From assembly GCA_029465975.1 (NCBI GenBank), contig CM055742.1:5918099-5982098 (forward strand): 64,000 nt of DNA, written 5' to 3'. This DNA comes from Dallia pectoralis. Lineage: Eukaryota > Chordata > Actinopteri > Esociformes > Umbridae. Position 1 is the stretch's first letter. Each line of letters begins with the position of its first letter. Positions 60,213 through 64,000 of the stretch are shown piece after piece. The translations under genes and the position numbers were made by a program. The notes beneath the pieces were generated by a model. That model searched no databases, had not been told where the DNA came from, and saw only the letters and a program-made list of their open reading frames with translations.

Positions 60213-62040
60213 AGGATGGAGGGTAGGGAAACGAGGGGATGTGTGTGTGCAAGCTGGCGTGTGTGTGTGTGTGTGTGTGTGAGTAAACAAGAGTGTAGAC
60301 AAGAGAGAGAAACAAGTGTGTGGGCGGAGAGAGAAGGGGGATGTGAATTCTGGTTAATGCAAATACACCGTAGAGAGTGAGTGCCCGTGGTCCAGATAAC
60401 ATTAGAGGAGTGTTTCACCCACTGTGAACAGTGACTGTTTGACCTTGGTCTGCTGTCTTCATCTCACTCTGAGTGGCTCTGATCCGATGCCACTGAGTCG
60501 TATTGTAATCACATGTTAATTAACACCGAATGCGCAGGTCATTAATAAGTGCAATATTCTATATGCAATTGAGGTAGTAGACATGGATGATGTCCAAAAA
60601 GCAGTCAAGAGTAAGTCATGTGGCAAGCAAGTCCTTGCGAAATAAACCACGACACCCAAACAAACAGAGGCGTCCCGTCTCAACAGCAGACAGAAATAGC
60701 CCCAGACAGACAGACAGGCAGACAGGCAGACAGGCAGAAAGACACAGGCAAGGAGACAGACCAGGCAGTGACCCAGTAAGATCCAAACTAATTTTGTGTC
60801 AGTCAGATATTCCACACGTACGCACGCCTACACACACACACAGATTTACTATCCACAGGCATAAGTCACCCACTGCATTCAGCACATGAGTTTCAACCAG
60901 CTATCCCAAACATCCCCGGCACTCAGGGGCTGGACACAGTGTGTTGTGTTTAGGGCGGTCCGTCCGTCACCCCAGACCAACCCGTCATGAATAGGACATT
61001 GGTTCTGAGCGGTAGTGGGTCAGGAAAGCATGGCGGACTGGTGCCCTGAGGATCACTGAACTAAAGGTGATGTCATGGCTGGACCCAAGAGTGTGGTTAA
61101 CTTGTGTTTAAATGAGAGGGACATGCCCGTGAATGTGTGCTACCAGACTGAACACAGAACGTGTCAACCCGTAGATCGGCAGACGGGGAACTGCACAGCG
61201 GGACACACTCTCTGTACAACACCTAAGTCTTAGAAAATACACATACACCGTTTCCTGTGTTCACCATAGTAGAAACCACAGCTCCAGCAGCACTCTTAGT
61301 TGTGTTGACATGACAACCGGGCCGGCGTTCTGAACCAATCACGTGACGGAAACATTTGCATTCTTTGGCTGTCGCCTGCTAACACAGAAGTTCCACGGGT
61401 TCTGAAGATGACGCGACTAAGTCGCAGAGACGAGTCGCTTGTGACGAGGCCTTCAAGTAAGCAACTGTGGTGTGAGCAGGCAGAGTTGCCTGAAAGTTGC
61501 TGGACGTACAAGTGTTGTTAACTATAGCACTACTACAGTAATTAAAGGCTGATGAACAACCTAGATATATAACTTAATAATATATAATGTATAAATTGTG
61601 ATACACGATTGTCAATATAATCAGTCAAAGCTGCTCAACTGAACACCTCATTCTTTGTCATTTTAACCAGTCCTTTATCGGTTATACACATCCGACCTTA
61701 TACAGATAATATCACAACCCTCTACAGTACATTGAAAGTAAAAAAAAACATTACATCGGATTGAAATAACAAATTGAGAAATGTCTTGAAAAGTGACTCT
61801 TCAAACACTGTCGTCCACAATGTCCTTGACAATCTTACCAATCTACTAAAGTCAGAATGAAAGACTCTCAAGTAACAGGCAAGACACAAAGAAACAAAGC
61901 TGAGTTTAAGGGAATGCAGAGGGGTGAAACAACTGTACCAAATCACAGACAAGGACACATTCCCGTCCTTTGAGTAATCTGATATGTCATCTTCAATGAT
62001 GCCAGGAGATCTGGCCCTGCCTGCCTCTGCGTCTCTCTAT

Positions 62041-62062
62041 CACACACACACACACACACACA

Positions 62063-62134
<72 letters not shown>

Positions 62135-62152
62135 CACTCTCTCTCTCTCTCT
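62041..62152. repeat. (CA)n then (CT)n microsatellite
   Basis: About 48 CA copies with two CG interruptions and a short (CT)n end. Confidence 0.95.
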
Positions 62153-63875
62153 GCATCCCTGAAACATGGAACACGTGTGTACGCATGCACAAAAATGCAT
62201 GCACATACACAAACAGCCTGTTGTTTTTAATCCGAGGGTGATTCTGTGATTTATTGTATTGATACATTATTTGACTAGAAAAGATTTACATCAGTAGCAG
62301 TATTAGACTGAAGTCCAGACAGACACCCAACATCTCACTAACACAGGGAATCACAGAGGTGCATCACAGGAAGACCTCAGTGTACACAGTTAAAAATCAA
62401 CACCTTCTACACACTGTTTATGCTGTGTGCTCCAAATGCAGAATAAAACACACCACAACCAGTATGATGCAGAAACACAAATATGACATTAATCCACCAT
62501 CATACATATTGCCAAGACAGGAAAGTGTATTGCCTCAAGACAGTTTTTCAAAGTCTATGCATGTGCCTCGTGCAAAAAGTTGCATATTATTTTATCACAA
62601 CCACTATGTGGGGGTGGACAAATGCATTAATTCCATCAAGAGTTTTTATGTCTTGAAAAACAAAGTTTTTACAGTACCTTATATGCCACTATCCAGCTTG
62701 CTCCCACAGAACCCATGCTATACACAGCTGCCTGCCTGCCTGCAGCGGGTCCGGTCTACTCGCACTGGCGTCAGGGAGTCGCGGGCCGACGCACCCACCG
62801 CGGATCGCCGGTATCACGCCGCCGGACTCAGTTTGGGGCGGTGCGTGTCGGCTCGACCAGCCCTACTTTTACACATCTCACATTGTCATGCGCCAAGTAC
62901 TGTTGGATAAAAAGTGCTGCACGAGTAAGAAAATTAGTCGCAGAAGTGATATGATTTTTTTTAGGGCAGTGCATGTGTTTGTTTGTTGTTGTTTTTTTAC
63001 TTTGATTTATGGTGAAACTACTTTTTCTGTCTAAAATTATCCTTGATTTCAAATAGCATCTGTTTACATTGATCTATTATTGATTATTAAAAAAACACAA
63101 TGTAAGACTGATAGATTGCAAAAAAAAGATTGATTGCCCCCTATATTTTCAATGCACTGCCTTTAGTTCATTTCCATCGACATCAATAATTAATGGGATC
63201 ATTTTTGTTAAAGGACTGGATAACAACAATTGATTATACTAAAACTGACCCAAATAATTGGACTGTTTTATCTGAGTGTAACATAAACAGGACGTCAAAT
63301 TACCGGCTCCAATATGAAATGACTGAGACATGGGACATGTTTATTAACGGGGTGGATATCACAACAACACTATAGTAGTGGGGTTATCTGAATTGATCTG
63401 AACTCTTGAACTGTTCTGGGCTTGTTCCTTGTTCCCCTACTTTGATGGTGGCACGATAACCACTATTTATGTTGTCGAGGAACACTGGTGTCTGTGTCAA
63501 CAACAAGAACATGTCCTCGCATGTCCAATTTCAAGTTCACACCTCTCTGTAGGACCCGTGGGCCCCAAAGCAGTGTGTGATGTGGACACAGGCTGCAGTT
63601 GGCAGCACCATATAACAACGACAGGCCCCGGCCCGTGTATTATTTTTGCAATAGTTTAGTATGTACCCACGTTGATATTTGCATTGCCAGGGATGACAAC
63701 CATGCAGGCATTAACACTCTATCAGAGCATCTCATTAATACTGCATTTTATAATGCATTGAAATAGACATCAGTGCTGTAGGCCGAGACTCTTAATTGTC
63801 TTTTTCTGAAGGGGAGAGATGATGAAACACTGGAAAACACACCCGCTGACTCAAATGAACGGTTTGATGCATATT

Positions 63876-64000
63876 ACTAACTAGGCATATTAAGCATATT
63901 ACTAACTAGGCATATTAAGCATATTACTAACTAGGCATATTAAGCATATTACTAACTAGGCATATTAAGCATATTACTAACTAGGCATATTAAGCATATT
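63876..64000. repeat. 25-bp minisatellite, cut by the window end
   Basis: Unit ACTAACTAGGCATATTAAGC + ATATT, five perfect copies running to the last base. True length unknown. Confidence 0.96.

Larger units (their letters stand above)
59663..63875. other. smad1 far-upstream region
   Basis: No supported gene. A CpG-rich island-like stretch at 62740-62850 (GTCGCGGGCCGACGCACC) could be a promoter or exon but has no clear coding or splice support. A GACAGGCA repeat of about 5 units lies at 60705-60737. Confidence 0.35.

Overview
The window is a piece of vertebrate, almost certainly ray-finned fish (teleost), nuclear genome. Genes are split by introns with GT-AG (once GC-AG) borders, spacer DNA is crowded with CA/GT/CT microsatellites and minisatellites, and there is a hAT transposon. 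Three genes could be rebuilt exon by exon, with matching phases at every junction: znf827 (+ strand, 3' part, 9 exons, 590-20621), mmaa (- strand, complete, 6 coding exons, 42641-37989) and smad1 (- strand, complete, 6 coding exons, 52987-45710). The order smad1-mmaa-znf827 and the relative orientations match human 4q31 (from memory), which supports all three names. A few interspersed fragments resemble repeats I recall from salmonid and pike genomes. A protacanthopterygian fish is therefore possible but not shown.

Layout. 1-20621: 3' exons of znf827, carrying 11 intact C2H2 zinc fingers. The introns are filled with minisatellites (14-bp CA-rich, 52, 12, 44, 15, 16 and 40 bp units). 20622-25.8 kb: probable long 3' UTR or downstream flank, containing three more minisatellites (17, 24 and about 50 bp). 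25.8-37.5 kb: convergent intergenic spacer with no supported gene, some microsatellites, a TATA-like box and conserved-looking AT/homeobox-type stretches. 37.5-43.7 kb: mmaa with a CRE/CCAAT/NRF1-like promoter candidate. 44.1-53.2 kb: smad1, whose first coding intron holds a hAT element inserted in an ATACAC-type repeat and itself interrupted by a second inverted-repeat element. 53.2-64 kb: smad1 upstream region, with a 2.3-kb 24-bp minisatellite, a 38-bp minisatellite and the start of a 25-bp minisatellite that runs off the window.

Function. The three genes do not form one pathway. smad1 is the receptor-activated transducer of BMP signalling. mmaa is the mitochondrial GTPase that protects and reloads methylmalonyl-CoA mutase with adenosylcobalamin. 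znf827 is a nuclear zinc-finger scaffold linked in mammals to NuRD recruitment and telomere/DNA-repair chromatin. They are neighbours through old synteny.

I found no evidence for a new multi-gene system. The most unusual feature is the load of tandem repeats: about 15 different minisatellite families in 64 kb, several with units divisible by three, which produce long but spurious open frames. The most checkable gene-level oddities are a GC-AG intron in znf827 and a tandem splice donor in smad1.
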